Shown here in pieces: positions 43,198 to 51,470 of a stretch of 64,000 bases of DNA. Position 1 is the stretch's first letter. Each line of letters begins with the position of its first letter. Below the pieces are notes generated by a model. It was not told where the DNA came from, searched no databases, and saw only the letters and a program-made list of their open reading frames with translations. The stretch comes from CAVQXR01 sp046330455 (GTDB lineage: Bacteria; Actinomycetota; Thermoleophilia; Gaiellales; Gaiellaceae), in NCBI GenBank assembly GCA_046330455.1, contig JAXLSU010000009.1, positions 114,529 to 178,528 on the forward strand, read 5' to 3'. The position numbers and the translations under genes are program-made.

Positions 43198-44345
43198 GGA
43201 GCGTCCGAGTCGGCGATCTGATCGAGCTGCAGCGACGCCGGATCGAGGTCGATCCGCTCCTGACCTATGAGGAGATCGGGATCAGGTCATTTGGCCGAGG
43301 GATCTTCCACAAGGAGCCGGTCGACGGCTCTGCCCTCGGGAGCAAGCGGATATTCGAGGTGTGGCCGGGTGATCTGGTCTTCAACAACGTCTTCGCCTGG
43401 GAGGGCGCGGTTGGCCTGGCGGGCTCAGCCGAACGAGGTAGATGTGGTTCGCACCGGTTCCTCACCTACACGGCGCGAACGGAGGACGTCGATCTCGCGT
43501 ATCTCCGCTACTTCTTCGTAAGCGATCCGGGAGTACGAGCACTTCGCGTCGCGTCTCCGGGATCCGCCGGACGAAACCGAACGCTGGCGATCGAACGCTT
43601 CGAGAACCTCGAGATCCCGCTCCCCGACCTCCCCGAACAGCGCCGCGTCGTCCGTCGCCTCGAGAGGCTATTCGACCGGCTCGCTCAGGTAGAGCTCCGC
43701 GGAGGCCGTGTCGCACCCCGTGACTGTCTCTCCGTGCTCCCGGCCTTCACCGAGCAAGTCCTTCGGACGGCGCGGCACGTAGAGGAGAGGCTTGTTGAAC
43801 TCGTTGACGTGGTTCCCGACGTGATGCGTCCCGGTGAATCCGCCGGACCTGCGGCTGAGTTCGTAGGACTTCAGCATGTGGAGAGCCACTCCGGCCGGAG
43901 GATCGGCTCATCGCCGCTTGGGTCTGAGAAAGGGGACAAACGCCGCTTCCGACCAGGGGACGTCATCTACGGAAATCTGCGTCCCTACTTGAACAAGGCG
44001 TGGCTGGCGGACCGACATGGCGTCTGTTCGGTCGATCAGCGGGTTCTTAGGCCACGAGAAGGCGTCGATGGGGAATTGCTGGCCTTCGCGATCCGCTCTC
44101 GATCGATTCTCGATGCCGCAGTTGCTCTAACGCCTGGTCTTCAGCTGCCGCGGATTCGGATGAGCTCGTTCCTGGAGCTCGAGGTGCCTATAGTCGATCC
44201 AACAGCCACGGAGATAATGCGAAGCAAGCTCCGGCGTGCTGTCGATCAGGTCAGGATCCTGGCCGAGAGCAAGGCTGATCAATCAAGAAGGGTGGCGGCT
44301 CTTCGAGTCGGGATATTGAACGCCTCGTTCAACGCCGTGCGCTGA
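43194..44345 (+). CDS. hsdS: Type I restriction-modification specificity subunit
   Basis: 383 aa with two target-recognition domains (about residues 1-140 and 190-330). The central conserved coil is LPDLPEQRRVVRRLERLFDR, and the second conserved region is in the last 50 residues (MRSKLRRAVDQVRILAESKA). It sets the bipartite DNA target. Base composition in the second half (43790-44340) is visibly less GC-rich than the neighbours, as is common for recombining TRD regions. The 3' end overlaps the convergent radC gene by 17 bp. Confidence 0.93.
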   Translation: MRSVRVGDLIELQRRRIEVDPLLTYEEIGIRSFGRGIFHKEPVDGSALGSKRIFEVWPGDLVFNNVFAWEGAVGLAGSAERGRCGSHRFLTYTARTEDVDLAYLRYFFVSDPGVRALRVASPGSAGRNRTLAIERFENLEIPLPDLPEQRRVVRRLERLFDRLAQVELRGGRVAPRDCLSVLPAFTEQVLRTARHVEERLVELVDVVPDVMRPGESAGPAAEFVGLQHVESHSGRRIGSSPLGSEKGDKRRFRPGDVIYGNLRPYLNKAWLADRHGVCSVDQRVLRPREGVDGELLAFAIRSRSILDAAVALTPGLQLPRIRMSSFLELEVPIVDPTATEIMRSKLRRAVDQVRILAESKADQSRRVAALRVGILNASFNAVR

Positions 44346-44988
44346 CGCAGCTCTTCCAGCGGCGGTCAGCGACGACCACGTGGTCAAGGAATCGGAGTCC
44401 GACCAGGCCTGCAGCTATCCGAAGATCGCGAGTGGCTCGTTCGTCCGCTCTGCTGGGCGTAGGGTCACCGGAGGGGTGGTTGTGCGCGAGGGCGAACGCT
44501 CTGCCGTTGTGGATGAGAACGGCATGCAGAATCTCGCGCACGGGCACGAGCGACCGGTCGACGCTTCCCTCGCTCACCGTCACCACGCGGCAGAGGCGAT
44601 TCCCGGCGTCGCAGACGAGCACGATCACGCGCTCGCACCGAGCGTCCGCGAGGTACGCCATTGCCACCGTCGCCACGTCGTCCGAGCACTTCAGTGCGAG
44701 CGGCGCTTCCTCGAGGCCTACGAGCCTCCCGATCTGGAACGCGGCCACCACGGCGGCGGCGGATTCCGCGCCCATACCCGGGAGCCTGGCGAGCTCGTCT
44801 GGGTGGGCACGCGCGAGCGTCACCAGGTCGCCCTGATCGGCGAGGAGATCTGCGGCAAGGTCGAGCGCCTGTTCCCCGCTACGCCCGTCGTGGAGGACGA
44901 GCGCGAGCAACTCCCGGGCGGTCAGGGCCCTGGGGCCGAGTGTTGCGAGCCGTTCGAGTGGTCGCTCAGCCTCCGCGGCAAGGGACAC
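44329..44988 (-). CDS. radC: RadC-family JAB-domain protein
   Basis: A 219-aa protein with an N-terminal HhH-like UPF0758 region (ATLGPRALTARELLALVL) and a JAB1/MPN metal-binding domain with HNHPSGDPTPSRAD (HxH...D). RadC was once thought a repair protein, but that has been withdrawn; family members cluster with mobile and defence genes. Its position, convergent with and overlapping hsdS, fits that association. It carries no sign of truncation. Confidence 0.92.
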   Translation of the reverse strand: MSLAAEAERPLERLATLGPRALTARELLALVLHDGRSGEQALDLAADLLADQGDLVTLARAHPDELARLPGMGAESAAAVVAAFQIGRLVGLEEAPLALKCSDDVATVAMAYLADARCERVIVLVCDAGNRLCRVVTVSEGSVDRSLVPVREILHAVLIHNGRAFALAHNHPSGDPTPSRADERATRDLRIAAGLVGLRFLDHVVVADRRWKSCVSARR

Positions 44989-45075
44989 GCAACGACGCTA
45001 ACGGGACTACTCGCACAATCTCGTGACGATCGTGCCGCCTTCGTGGCACGCCTGCCCCGAAACTTTGGCGGCGCT

Positions 45076-46329
45076 CTACCCGGCGCTGACGCGCGCGGGG
45101 AGGTGGTGCAGGCCGTTCACGAAGTTCGAGCGGATCCGGACCGGCTCGCCGGCGAGCTCGAACCGCAATCCGCGCCTCAGGATCTCCTCGAGCAGGACGC
45201 GGATCTCGAGACGCGCCAGCCAGGCGCCCAGGCAGTAGTGCGGCCCGCCGATCCCGAACGACGTCGACTCGCGCTCGTCGCGCCCGACGTCGAACGTGTG
45301 CGGGTCGGCGAAGACGTCCTCGTCGAAGTTCGCGGAGACGTACCACATGACGACCTTGTCGCCCTCCGCGATCGGGACGCCGCGGATCTCCGTGTCGCAC
45401 GTCGCCGTGCGCCGGAAGCAGAGCACGGGGCTCGCCCACCGGAGGATCTCCTCGACCGCCTGCGGAACGAGCTCCGGATCGGCGACGAGCCGTGCGTACT
45501 GCTCGGGGTACTGCATGAGCGCGAGCAGCCCCTGTGACATCGCCGTTCGGGTCGTCTCGTTTCCTGCGAACGCGAGCAGCTGGAAGAAGTTGCAGTACTC
45601 GGCGTCGGTGAGGCGCTCGCCGTTCCACTCGGCGTTCACGAGCCGCGTGACGAGGTCGTCGCCCTCCTCGCCACGGCGAGCCTCGCCGAGCTTGCGCCCG
45701 TACTCGAAGAGCGCCCACGAGGCCGGGCTGTTGAACGGGAGCAGGTGGAGCGGCGTCGTGTTGCCGTAGGCGCTCGGGTCGAGCTCGCGCCCCGAGGTGC
45801 CCTCGACGAGGTGATCGGTCAGCTCGATCATGTAGGGCGCGTCCTCGTCCGGCACACCGAAGATCGAGACGAGCACGTTGATCGGCATCGGTGCCGTCAG
45901 CGCCTCGACGAGATCGACCTCGCCCTTCGCGAGCACGTCGTCGAGCAGCCGGCTCGCGATCCCCCGCGTGTAGTCCTCGTAGTCCCTGACGCGCCGCGGG
46001 GTGAACGCCGACGAGACGATCCTCCGCAGGCGCGTGTGGTCGGGCGGGTCGGTCTCGATCATCGAGCGGCGCACCTCGAGCGCCTCGCCCTCGAGCTCCC
46101 AGAGGTAGATGTGACCCTTCGCCGATGAGAACGTCTCCCAGCTCTTCGCAACCGAGATGACGTCCTCGTACCTCGTGATCGCCCAGAAGCCGCCGCCGCT
46201 CCACTCCCACGGATGCCAGTGCACCGGGTCGCGCTCACGGAGGAGCCCGAACGCCTCGTGCGGGATGCCCTGCTCGTAGACCTCGGGGCTCGCGATATCG
46301 ACGTCGGAGAGATCGAGGGCGACAGTCAT
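45076..46329 (-). CDS. Cytochrome P450, copy 1
   Basis: A 417-aa soluble bacterial P450. The I-helix oxygen motif is AGNETT (255-260), the K-helix ExxR is E294-R297 (EEILRWASP), and the haem loop FGIGGPHYCLGAWLARLE has axial Cys366. IETDPPDHTRLRRIVSSAFTP is the usual C-helix region. The overall look is of the CYP124/125/142-like actinobacterial group, which hydroxylates sterol side chains or branched lipids; this is a loose match and the substrate is unknown. The start 11 bp after the next P450 gene indicates a tandem duplication within one operon. Confidence 0.93.
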   Translation of the reverse strand: MTVALDLSDVDIASPEVYEQGIPHEAFGLLRERDPVHWHPWEWSGGGFWAITRYEDVISVAKSWETFSSAKGHIYLWELEGEALEVRRSMIETDPPDHTRLRRIVSSAFTPRRVRDYEDYTRGIASRLLDDVLAKGEVDLVEALTAPMPINVLVSIFGVPDEDAPYMIELTDHLVEGTSGRELDPSAYGNTTPLHLLPFNSPASWALFEYGRKLGEARRGEEGDDLVTRLVNAEWNGERLTDAEYCNFFQLLAFAGNETTRTAMSQGLLALMQYPEQYARLVADPELVPQAVEEILRWASPVLCFRRTATCDTEIRGVPIAEGDKVVMWYVSANFDEDVFADPHTFDVGRDERESTSFGIGGPHYCLGAWLARLEIRVLLEEILRRGLRFELAGEPVRIRSNFVNGLHHLPARVSAG

Positions 46330-46340
46330 GGGTCGCAAGC

Positions 46341-47597
46341 CTACCGCTGCGTCAGGCGCACGGGTAACGAATGGATGCCGCGCACGAAGTTCGACGGGAC
46401 GTAGTCGGGCTCGCCGGCCAGCTCGACCCGGATCCCGCGCGCGAGCATCTCCTCGAGCAGCACTCGCAGCTCGAGGCGGGCGAGCCACGCTCCCAGGCAG
46501 TAGTGCGGGCCGCCACCTCCGAACGCGACGCTCTCCCCGTTCTGGCGACCGACGTCGAAGTGCAGCGGATCCGGGAAGACCTCCTCGTCGAAGTTCGCGG
46601 ACGCGTACCACATCACGACCCGCTCGCCGGCCTTGATCGGGACGCCGCGAAGCTCGGTGTCGCGGGTCGCCGTGCGGCGGAAGTGGACCACCGGGCTCGC
46701 GTAGCGCACGATCTCCTCGATCGCGGTCGGGATCAGCGACGGGTCGGCATGCAGACGCTCGAGCTGCTCGGGATGACGGGCGAGCTCGAGAATCCCGTGT
46801 GACATCGCCGTCCGGGTCGTCTCGTTGCCCGCGAAGACCAAGACCTGGAAGAAGTTGCAGTACTCCTGGTCTGAGAGCCGGTCGCCGTCGACCTCGGCAT
46901 GGACGAGCCGCGAGACGAGGTCGTCCGTGGGATTGCGGCGGCGCTCCTCGCCGATCCTGCGGCCGTACTCGAACATCGCGTGGGAGGCGGGACTCTGGAA
47001 CGGCAGCAGGTGGAGCGGGGTGACGTTCCCGTAGGCGCCCGGGTCCGGCGGATTCGCCGACGTGCCGGCGACCAGCGCGTCGGAGAGCTCGACCATGAAG
47101 TCGGCGTCCTCGTCGGGAATCCCGAGGATCGAGACGAACACGTTGATCGGGAGCGGCGCCGAGACCGCCTCGACCCAGTCCACCTCGCCCGTGGCGAGAG
47201 CGGCGTCGAGCAACCCAACCGTGATCCGCCGGGTCGGCTCCTCGTAGTCGCGCACGGTCTTCGGGGTGAACGCCGACGAGACGATGCGGCGCAGGCGGGT
47301 GTGCTCGGGGGGGTCGGTCTCGAGCATCGACCGGCGCGCCTCCTGGGCCTCCTCGTCGAGATCCCACAGGTTGATGAACTCCGCCGCCGACGAGAACGTC
47401 TTGGCGTCCTTCGAGACCGTGACGACGTCCTCGTACTTCGTGACCGCCCAGAACCCGCCCGTCTTCCAGTCCCACGGATGCCAGTGGACGGGGTCGTGGG
47501 CGCGCAGCAGCGCGAAGGGCTCGTGCGGGATCCCGTGCGCGTACGCCTCGTGGCTGGCGATGTCGAGGTCGGCCAGGTCGGGTGGGGCAACCGTCAT
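46341..47597 (-). CDS. Cytochrome P450, copy 2
   Basis: A 418-aa paralogue of the downstream P450 with the same motifs: VFAGNETTRT, EEIVRYASPVV, and haem loop GGGGPHYCLGAWLARLELR. N-termini are nearly parallel (DIASHEAYAHGIPHEPFALLR versus the sister's DIASPEVYEQGIPHEAFGLLR). Differences concentrate in the B-C and F-G regions that shape the substrate pocket, so the pair probably has related but distinct substrates. ATG at 47597 overlaps the regulator stop (ATGA). A [3Fe-4S] ferredoxin that could supply electrons lies at 37525-37755. Confidence 0.93.
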   Translation of the reverse strand: MTVAPPDLADLDIASHEAYAHGIPHEPFALLRAHDPVHWHPWDWKTGGFWAVTKYEDVVTVSKDAKTFSSAAEFINLWDLDEEAQEARRSMLETDPPEHTRLRRIVSSAFTPKTVRDYEEPTRRITVGLLDAALATGEVDWVEAVSAPLPINVFVSILGIPDEDADFMVELSDALVAGTSANPPDPGAYGNVTPLHLLPFQSPASHAMFEYGRRIGEERRRNPTDDLVSRLVHAEVDGDRLSDQEYCNFFQVLVFAGNETTRTAMSHGILELARHPEQLERLHADPSLIPTAIEEIVRYASPVVHFRRTATRDTELRGVPIKAGERVVMWYASANFDEEVFPDPLHFDVGRQNGESVAFGGGGPHYCLGAWLARLELRVLLEEMLARGIRVELAGEPDYVPSNFVRGIHSLPVRLTQR

Positions 47598-48319
47598 GCT
47601 CCGTTCCTCCTCACGGCGGCACGCCCGAGGCCGAGCCAGAGCGCGCGGGTCGATTCGATGTGGCTGATCATCGCCTCGCGCGCCCGGCCGGGATCGCCGG
47701 CCGCGATCGCCGCGACGAGCTCGCGATGCTCCTCGTCCGCGAGGGTGAGGCTCGAGCGAGGGATCGATCCGAGCTTCGCGATCCGGTAGACCTCGGCCCG
47801 GATCTCCGCGACCTGGGAGACGAGCCGCTGCGAGCCCGAGGCGTCGGCAACGGCGAGATGAAACAGGTTGTCCCGCTCTCCCCACGCGTCGAACTCGTCG
47901 ATCGCCTCCATCTCGGCGACGAGCCCCTCGAGGTACGCGATCTGCTCGGCGGTCGCCCGCTCGGCCGCGAGCGCCGCCACGCCGCCCTCCACGACGCAGC
48001 GCAGGTCGACGAGATCGAGCAGCTCCGCCTCGCTCGGCAGTCGGGCGCCCTCGAGCAGCGAGAGGGGAAACGCGCCGTTCGCGACGACCGTCCCTCCACC
48101 CCGGCCGCGCTGGGTCTCGAGCACGCCGGCGCTGCGCAGGATCGTCAGGGCCGAGCGGAGCGTGACGGGGGAGATGCCGAGGTCGTCGGCGAGCTCGGCC
48201 TCCGGAGGCAGGCGGTCGCCGGGCCGCAGCAGGCCCATTCCGATCGCCTGGCCGAGCCGGGCGACCGTCTCGGCGACCGCGCTCCCCTGCCGGACCGGCG
48301 TGAACACCGTCCGCTCCAC
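47594..48319 (-). CDS. FadR-subfamily GntR transcriptional regulator
   Basis: About 241 aa. The winged HTH runs VARLGQAIGMGLLRPGDRLPPEAELADDLGISPVTLRSALTIL. It is followed by an all-helical FCD ligand domain with metal-binding-type residues (DLRCVVEGGVAALAAERA, DNLFHLAVADASG, EHRELVAAIAAGD). The frame is open to 48439, but that part overlaps the DUF1059 gene. I place the start at GTG 48319 on family length, without a clear Shine-Dalgarno. Coupled to the P450 genes, it probably controls them in response to a small acid. Confidence 0.85.
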   Translation of the reverse strand: MERTVFTPVRQGSAVAETVARLGQAIGMGLLRPGDRLPPEAELADDLGISPVTLRSALTILRSAGVLETQRGRGGGTVVANGAFPLSLLEGARLPSEAELLDLVDLRCVVEGGVAALAAERATAEQIAYLEGLVAEMEAIDEFDAWGERDNLFHLAVADASGSQRLVSQVAEIRAEVYRIAKLGSIPRSSLTLADEEHRELVAAIAAGDPGRAREAMISHIESTRALWLGLGRAAVRRNGA

Positions 48320-48350
48320 GAGGCTGCGCAGGAGGGCGCCGCTCGCTGGG

Positions 48351-48521
48351 TCAGTCGCGGACGTCGTCCTGCTCCGTCGCGTTCGCGAGGATGATGTCCT
48401 CGAGCTCGTAGGAGTCGTGCGCCTCGCCGACGTGGGCATTGACCTTCTCGATCAGCTCGTCCTCGTCGCCGGCGGTCACGACCGCGTCGCAGCCTGCCTC
48501 GAGACAGGTCCACCGGAGCAT
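48351..48521 (-). CDS. DUF1059-like small protein
   Basis: A 56-aa protein, MLRWTCLEAGCDAVVTAGDE followed by DELIEKVNAHVGEAHDSYE, matching the small DUF1059 family: a CxxxxC pair, a helix with HVGEAH, and an acidic tail. It begins 5 bp after the R2-like oxidase stop, so it is co-transcribed with it. No function is known; a metal- or redox-linked accessory role is possible from the Cys pair. Confidence 0.8.
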   Translation of the reverse strand: MLRWTCLEAGCDAVVTAGDEDELIEKVNAHVGEAHDSYELEDIILANATEQDDVRD

Positions 48522-48526
48522 TTGCG

Positions 48527-49495
48527 CTAGCCCGCCTGGATGCCGACGACGAAGTCGATCGTCGGGTCGAGGATCTGCTCGATCAGCGCCTCGTCCGGGC
48601 TGATGCCCATCTCGCGGCACCGGTTGCGGTAGTGGCGCACCTTCTGCGTCTGGTACTTCTGCAGGTCGAGCCCCGGGACGTTGCGCTGGTACTCGAGCAT
48701 CCCGACGGCGTTCGCGCGGTACTCGTCGATCAACTCGTGGACGAGTGCCTCGTGCTCGGGGTGCTCGGCGATGAGGATTCGGCAGGCCTCCGTTCCGAAG
48801 GTGATGTGACGTCCCTCGTCGGCGAGGATGCCCTTGAAGCCGGCCTTCAGCGTGGGGAGCACGCCGCCCCAGGCGTCGAGCGTGTCGACGACGATCTCGT
48901 ACGTCGGCATGGTGAGCACGCCCTCGACCCAGGTGTTGTAGAGCGCCGAGAAACGGATGAACGCCTGCTCGATCGCGCGGGTGTCGTGCGTCCGGGTCGC
49001 GTCCATGAGCGCCTCGCCGTAGCGCGGGATCCCCTCGTAGACCGGCTCCCCCGTGTGGAAGCGGCCGCTCGGGTCGACCGTGTCCTGGCGCTCCGGCCAG
49101 TACGCCGCCTTCTGGTGCGGCTCGTCGAGGCCGGCGACCTCGCGATGCCAGATCGCGAAGAACTCGGAGTGGCGGGCCTCGTCGAGCATGAACGTCGACA
49201 GGAACATCACCCAGTCGAAGCGTCCGAGCGCGTGGGCGCCGGCGACCATCGGGATGATCTCGTCGGTCACCGCCTGCTCGCCGGCCTCGATCCTGACCGT
49301 GATCGTGAGGATCCCGCGCCTCTGGTCCTCCGTCAGCCCGGCCCAGTCGGCGGCGTCCTGGGAGTAGTCGAAATCCTTCGGGTCCCAGAACTTGCGGGTC
49401 GCCTTCTCGTACTTGCGATAGATCGAGCCTGCCATCAGCCCCGGGTCGAGCAGGAACCGCTCCTGGACAGGCTTGATCTCGGTCTGTGTCGCCAC
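48527..49495 (-). CDS. R2-like ligand-binding oxidase (R2lox, Mn/Fe)
   Basis: A 322-aa ferritin-like protein of the R2lox family (M. tuberculosis Rv0233 type). Metal ligands can be traced as E73 (GEQAV), E106 and H109 (DEARHSEFF), E191 (NTWVEGV), and E227 and H230 (ADEGRH). V76 and Y186 are in the places of the Val-Tyr ether cross-link pair. Known members bind a long-chain fatty acid and a Mn/Fe centre; the reaction is unsettled. The start is GTG 49495 after AGGAGGAGG; the longer frame to 49576 crosses the promoter. It leads an operon with DUF1059, FadR-type and P450 genes. Confidence 0.92.
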   Translation of the reverse strand: MATQTEIKPVQERFLLDPGLMAGSIYRKYEKATRKFWDPKDFDYSQDAADWAGLTEDQRRGILTITVRIEAGEQAVTDEIIPMVAGAHALGRFDWVMFLSTFMLDEARHSEFFAIWHREVAGLDEPHQKAAYWPERQDTVDPSGRFHTGEPVYEGIPRYGEALMDATRTHDTRAIEQAFIRFSALYNTWVEGVLTMPTYEIVVDTLDAWGGVLPTLKAGFKGILADEGRHITFGTEACRILIAEHPEHEALVHELIDEYRANAVGMLEYQRNVPGLDLQKYQTQKVRHYRNRCREMGISPDEALIEQILDPTIDFVVGIQAG

Positions 49496-49523
49496 GCGCC
49501 TCCTCCTCTCTCTGAAGGACGCG

Positions 49524-49552
49524 ATAATAGCTAAAGCTGTCGCATTTGTCGC
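49524..49552 (-). promoter_or_regulatory. Promoter of the R2lox-P450 operon
   Basis: On the minus strand GCGACA (49552-49547) and TATTAT (49529-49524) are 17 bp apart, a good -35/-10 pair just upstream of the R2lox Shine-Dalgarno. A direct repeat TGTCGC at 49539 and 49547 overlaps the -35, a possible regulator site. Confidence 0.5.
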
Positions 49553-49576
49553 AGCATGCGTGCTCCTGATCGGCAT

Positions 49577-49648
49577 GTAGGGGATCTCATCCCGCCCGCC
49601 CTCCGCCGTGGCGGTCGATCGACCGGGCCGGATGTGATCCGCCCCTGC
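49577..49648. repeat. Dispersed GGATGAGATCC palindrome, copies 5 and 6
   Basis: GTAGGGGATCTCATCCCGCC at 49577 (the CCCCTAC tail reversed, one arm shortened) and GGGCCGGATGTGATCCGCCC at 49625 with one changed loop base. They face each other in the 198-bp gap between the R2lox and alcohol dehydrogenase genes, where nothing else is evident besides the promoter. Confidence 0.7.
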
Positions 49649-49693
49649 GAAGGCGCCTGCGCGCGACTCCGGGGCGCCTTCCGGCGGCCCGGC

Positions 49694-50650
49694 TCAGGGG
49701 ACGAGGACGATCCGGCCCTTCGCCTCGCCGCGCCGGAGCCTGTCGTGCGCCTCGTTGGCCTGCTCGAGCGGCATCGTCTCGATCGTGTACTGGAGATCCT
49801 CCCGTCGCGCGAGATCGACGAGCTCGCCGAGATCGCCGAGCGAGCCCCAGATGCTCGACATGAAGTGCGCCTCGTGCGGGACCCGGCCGAGGCCGAAGGG
49901 GAGCGCGCCGCCGAACAGCCCGATCACCTCGACGAGCCCGCCACGGTCGACGAGTCGCGCGGCGGTCTGGAGCGTCTCCTCGGAGCCGAGGAAGTCGAGC
50001 ACGACGTCGACCGGTCCCTCGAGCTCGTCGGGATGGGCTGCCGACTCGGCGCCGAGCTCGACCGCTCGTGCCTGCTTCTGCGGGCTCGGGTCGCCGGCGA
50101 TCACGGTCGCGTCGGACATCAGGCGCAGGTACTGGATCCCGAACTGGCCGAGCCCGCCCGCACCCAGCACGACGGCCGTCTTGCCCCTGCGAAGCCAGGG
50201 CAGCGCGTGCTTGACGGCGCGGAACGGCGTGACCCCGCCGCAGCCGAGCGGTGCGATCTTCACCGGGTCGAGATCGCCGATCGGGAACAGGTATCGCTTC
50301 CGGCGCACGAGCATGTGCTCGGCGTAGCCCCCGTCGGTCAGCATCCCGGCCTCGCCCGAGCTCGGGCAGATCATCTCCTCGCCGCGCCGGCAGTAGACGC
50401 AATCGCCGCAGCCCCAGGGCGTGTAGACGAGGACGCGCTCGCCCTCGGGCGTCTCCCCGGTCACCTCGTGACCGAGCACGAGCGGCAACGGGCTGTTTCC
50501 GAAGTAGTGCTCGGCGACGTGGAGGTCGGAATGACAGACGCCGCAGGCGAGCACCTTGACGACGGTCTCCTCGTCGCTCCGGGCTATCGGGATCGGGCGC
50601 TCCTCCAGCTCGAGCGGGGTGTTGAACTCGCGAAGGACGACGGCTCTCAT
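49694..50650 (-). CDS. Zinc-dependent alcohol dehydrogenase (MDR)
   Basis: A 318-aa zinc MDR. Catalytic zinc ligands are in CGVCHSD and GHEVTGE; the structural zinc loop is CGDCVYCRRGEEMIC. The nucleotide fold is VVLGAGGLGQFGIQYL. It ends 1 bp before the ATG-side neighbour's frame, and the SDR gene upstream stops 1 bp from its start, so the two dehydrogenases form an operon. The likely role is oxidation of an alcohol to a ketone or aldehyde, perhaps downstream of the P450 products; this link is inference from proximity. Confidence 0.92.
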   Translation of the reverse strand: MRAVVLREFNTPLELEERPIPIARSDEETVVKVLACGVCHSDLHVAEHYFGNSPLPLVLGHEVTGETPEGERVLVYTPWGCGDCVYCRRGEEMICPSSGEAGMLTDGGYAEHMLVRRKRYLFPIGDLDPVKIAPLGCGGVTPFRAVKHALPWLRRGKTAVVLGAGGLGQFGIQYLRLMSDATVIAGDPSPQKQARAVELGAESAAHPDELEGPVDVVLDFLGSEETLQTAARLVDRGGLVEVIGLFGGALPFGLGRVPHEAHFMSSIWGSLGDLGELVDLARREDLQYTIETMPLEQANEAHDRLRRGEAKGRIVLVP

Positions 50651-50651
50651 C

Positions 50652-51431
50652 TCACTCCTCCGGGGTCGTGTACGCGATGCTGATCCCGCCGTCGACGACG
50701 AGCGAGCTGCCGGTCACCCAGCTCGACTCGTCGGAGGCGAGGAACAGGGCCGCCTCGGCGATCTCGGCGGTCGTGCCGAGGCGGCCGGTGGGGATGTGGA
50801 GCTTGCGGCGCTGCCAGGCCGCCTCGTCGCCGTACAGCTGGAGCGCGAGCGGCGTCTCGACCGGGCCGGGACAGAGCGCGTTGCAGCGGATCCCACGCCG
50901 CGCGAACTCGACTGCGATGTCGCGGCTCATCGCGATCACCCCGCCCTTCGTCGCCGCGTAGCCGATCTGCGAGGTGGCCGAGCCGACGAGCCCCGAGATC
51001 GAGCCCGTGTTGACGATCGAGCCGCCCCCGGCCGACAGGAGCTTCGGGATCCCGTGCTTGCAGCAGAGGAAGACGCCGGTGAGGTTGATCGCGAGCACCC
51101 GATCCCAGACGGCCCGTTCGGTCTCGACGACAGAGCCGTCGGACGGGTGCAGGATCCCGGCGTTGTTCATCAGCACATGCACGGCGCCGAGCCGGGTCTC
51201 CACGTCGTCGTAGAGCGTCGCGACGCTCTCCTCGTCGGTCACGTCCACCGTGAAGAACGCCGCTTCGCCGCCGGCGCCCTCGATCTGTGCGACCGTGTCG
51301 CGGCCGCCCTCCTCGACGACGTCGGCGACGGCGATCCGCCCACCCTCGGACGCAAACCGCACGGCGCAGGCACGACCGATGCCGCTTCCCGCGCCGGTGA
51401 TCACGCAGACCTTGCCGTCTAATCTTCCCAC
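50652..51431 (-). CDS. Short-chain dehydrogenase/reductase
   Basis: A 259-aa classical SDR. Cofactor motif TGAGSGIGRACAVRFA, NNAGILHPSD, catalytic Ser in NTGSISGLVG, YxxxK in IGYAATKGGVIA, and C-terminal SDESSWVTGSSLVVDGG. The start is GTG at 51431 with GAAGGGA upstream; the frame open to 51758 runs through the divergent gene. Asp after the second beta strand (VADVVEE) suggests NAD preference. It is adjacent to a zinc alcohol dehydrogenase and divergent from an MDR gene, 39 bp away. Confidence 0.93.
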   Translation of the reverse strand: MGRLDGKVCVITGAGSGIGRACAVRFASEGGRIAVADVVEEGGRDTVAQIEGAGGEAAFFTVDVTDEESVATLYDDVETRLGAVHVLMNNAGILHPSDGSVVETERAVWDRVLAINLTGVFLCCKHGIPKLLSAGGGSIVNTGSISGLVGSATSQIGYAATKGGVIAMSRDIAVEFARRGIRCNALCPGPVETPLALQLYGDEAAWQRRKLHIPTGRLGTTAEIAEAALFLASDESSWVTGSSLVVDGGISIAYTTPEE

Positions 51432-51470
51432 GTCGCACGTCCCTTCGTCGGCGAAAGGAGTCATCCACCG

